Below the pieces are notes generated by a model, which was given only the letters and a program-made list of their open reading frames with translations, was not told where the DNA came from and searched no databases. Both the position numbers and the translations under genes were made by a program. This document shows, piece after piece, positions 13,934 through 14,737 of a stretch of 14,737 bases of DNA. Source of the stretch: SIG603 sp963611165 (GTDB taxonomy: Bacteria > Bacillota > Clostridia > Oscillospirales > Acutalibacteraceae); assembly GCA_963611165.1 (NCBI GenBank), contig CAVDQG010000051.1, positions 1 through 14,737 on the forward strand. Direction: 5' to 3'. The number at the start of each line of letters is the position of its first letter. Positions within the stretch are counted from its first letter, which is position 1.

Positions 13934-14425
13934 ATGGCAGAAGAAGTTATTGTCAGAGCGTACAAAAAAGAGGATATTGCCGATATGGTGAGAATTTGGA
14001 ATCAGGTGGTTGATGAAGGAGTTGCTTTTCCACAGCTTGATTTACTTGATGATATCAGCGGAGAAAAATTCTTTTCAGAACAGACCTATTGTGCAGTAGC
14101 CGAATATGAAAATAAAGTAGTGGGAATGTACATACTTCATCCGAACAATGTCGGTCGTTGCGGTCACATAAGCAACGCAAGCTTTGCTGTCGATTCATCC
14201 TGCCGAGGAAAGCATATCGGTGAAAAGCTTGTTTCCGATTGCTTAGTACAAGGAAAGGAACACGGATTTAAATTGCTTCAATTCAATGCGGTCGTTGAAA
14301 ACAATGTTCACGCGCGACATCTTTATGAAAGATTAGGCTTTGTTCTTGTCGGAAAAATACCAAACGGATTCAAGATGAAGGACGGTCATTTCGAGAATAT
14401 TTGTGTTTATTATCATGAACTTTAA
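13934..14425 (+). CDS. GNAT-family N-acetyltransferase
   Basis: This 163-residue acetyl-CoA-dependent N-acetyltransferase is of GCN5-related type and probably cytoplasmic. It opens with VIVRAYKKEDIADMVRIWNQVV, typical of the first strand and helix. The acetyl-CoA site (motif A) is seen as ASFAVDSSCRGKHIGEKLVSDCL (about 82-104), with the R-x-x-x-x-G pattern RGKHIG. The late NVHARHLYERLGFVLVGKIPNGF segment is motif B and resembles relatives that act on small amines or protein N-termini. The length is usual for a single GNAT domain. AAAGGAAG lies about 8 bases before the ATG. The substrate is not deducible. The gene stands alone between the divergent alcohol dehydrogenase and the gene at the right edge. 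Confidence 0.92.
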   Translation: MAEEVIVRAYKKEDIADMVRIWNQVVDEGVAFPQLDLLDDISGEKFFSEQTYCAVAEYENKVVGMYILHPNNVGRCGHISNASFAVDSSCRGKHIGEKLVSDCLVQGKEHGFKLLQFNAVVENNVHARHLYERLGFVLVGKIPNGFKMKDGHFENICVYYHEL

Positions 14426-14445
14426 GCTAAATTTGCTCCTTTAAT

Positions 14446-14468
14446 TGATATAAAATTTATTTATATCA
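14446..14468 (+). other. AT-rich hairpin after the acetyltransferase gene
   Basis: TGATATAAA (14446-14454) pairs perfectly with TTTATATCA (14460-14468) around a 5-base loop. No T run follows on either strand, so it is not a standard intrinsic terminator. It may protect the 3' end of the acetyltransferase mRNA. Confidence 0.4.
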
Positions 14469-14508
14469 GAAAAATGAGCGAAAATTCGTGACCCTTAGCC
14501 GATATATA

Positions 14509-14636
14509 GTGAGAGGAAAAAATCTTCTCACACGAAAAGCTGCCCAAGCTTAATTGTTAATGCATTTGCTTCAAGGAGCACAGAGTTTTTCTGTGCTCCT
14601 TTGTGCTGCTTAGTTAAAGGTATCACAAGCAAGCAG
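14509..14636 (+). other. Hairpin-rich leader before the right-edge gene
   Basis: Four stems follow one another: 14509-14516 with 14524-14531 (GTGAGAGG/CTTCTCAC, one wobble), 14537-14541 with 14547-14551 (AAGCT/AGCTT), 14573-14584 with 14590-14601 (AAGGAGCACAGA/TCTGTGCTCCTT, perfect 12 pairs) and 14606-14611 with 14631-14636 (CTGCTT/AAGCAG). The third is followed only by TTTGTGC, a poor terminator. This could be a structured 5' leader or a small RNA. I recognise no known riboswitch or T-box motif in it. Confidence 0.4.
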
Positions 14637-14675
14637 ATGCGAACGACAAAATTAAATACCAAGGAGGAAACAACA

Positions 14676-14737
14676 ATGAGCAAATGGGAAGACAGATTAA
14701 ATGATTTTATGGAAGAGGAGGTGAACGACGCTGCCGA
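14676..14737 (+). CDS. 5' end of an unidentified gene (partial)
   Basis: An ATG at 14676 follows a very good AAGGAGG site (14661-14667, 8 bases away) and opens 20 codons to the window edge, beginning MSKWEDRLNDFMEEEVNDAA. The start is acidic and hydrophilic, with no signal peptide. I do not recognise the family from so few residues. The strong ribosome binding site and the long structured leader make it a real gene start. Confidence 0.7.
   Translation, partial: MSKWEDRLNDFMEEEVNDAA

Noticed and set aside
14509..14675. T-box or known riboswitch in the right-edge leader
   Set aside because: I see no T-box AGGGTGG-type element and no conserved core of a riboswitch class that I can recognise; only unassigned stems.
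1..14737. CRISPR arrays, insertion sequences, tRNA or rRNA genes, attachment sites
   Set aside because: I saw no regularly spaced repeats, transposase-like proteins with terminal repeats, or structural RNA signatures in the window.

Overview
The window looks like chromosomal DNA of an AT-leaning anaerobic Firmicute, probably a gut clostridium of the Ruminococcaceae/Oscillospiraceae type. The basis is strong AGGAGG-type ribosome binding sites, many classic hairpin-plus-T terminators, sigma-A-like promoters, an iron-type alcohol dehydrogenase with a Rex-like operator, and a cytoplasmic rhamnosidase. The genus is a guess; no rRNA or tRNA is present to anchor it.

Layout. (1) Positions 1-58 are the tail of an unidentified gene, followed by a terminator. 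(2) Positions 284-3649 hold a two-gene unit: an 841-residue DUF262/DUF1524 (GmrSD-like) protein with a probable DUF4268 tail, and a 274-residue Sel1-repeat protein starting 15 bases later. This is the best candidate for a defence module. (3) Positions 3685-8516 hold a lipid-related set, all on the plus strand: a short-form 3-hydroxyacyl-CoA dehydrogenase, a TetR-family regulator, an oleate hydratase (ohyA-like) and a CPBP-family intramembrane protease. Each has its own promoter candidate and each is followed by its own hairpin, so they are neighbours with separate transcription, not one operon. (4) Positions 8560-9462 encode a U32-like protein with a cysteine cluster. It converges on a small XRE/Cro regulator (minus strand) across a shared bidirectional terminator. 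(5) Divergent from the XRE gene is a GH78-type alpha-L-rhamnosidase (9944-12178). (6) Convergent with it is an iron-containing alcohol dehydrogenase (12331-13554, minus), whose promoter is overlapped by a close match to the Rex operator. (7) Positions 13934-14425 encode a GNAT acetyltransferase. A hairpin-rich leader of about 170 bases follows, then the first 20 codons of another gene at the right edge.

How the genes may work together: the oleate hydratase hydrates cis-9 unsaturated fatty acids to 10-hydroxy acids, which detoxifies them for many gut bacteria. The adjacent TetR-type regulator and hydroxyacyl-CoA dehydrogenase could sense and further handle fatty acids. That link is inferred from adjacency. 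The rhamnosidase and the alcohol dehydrogenase fit fermentation of plant-derived rhamnosides, but nothing in the sequence ties them directly. Several translation starts are revised to internal ATGs with much better ribosome binding sites (3812, 4896, 9944).
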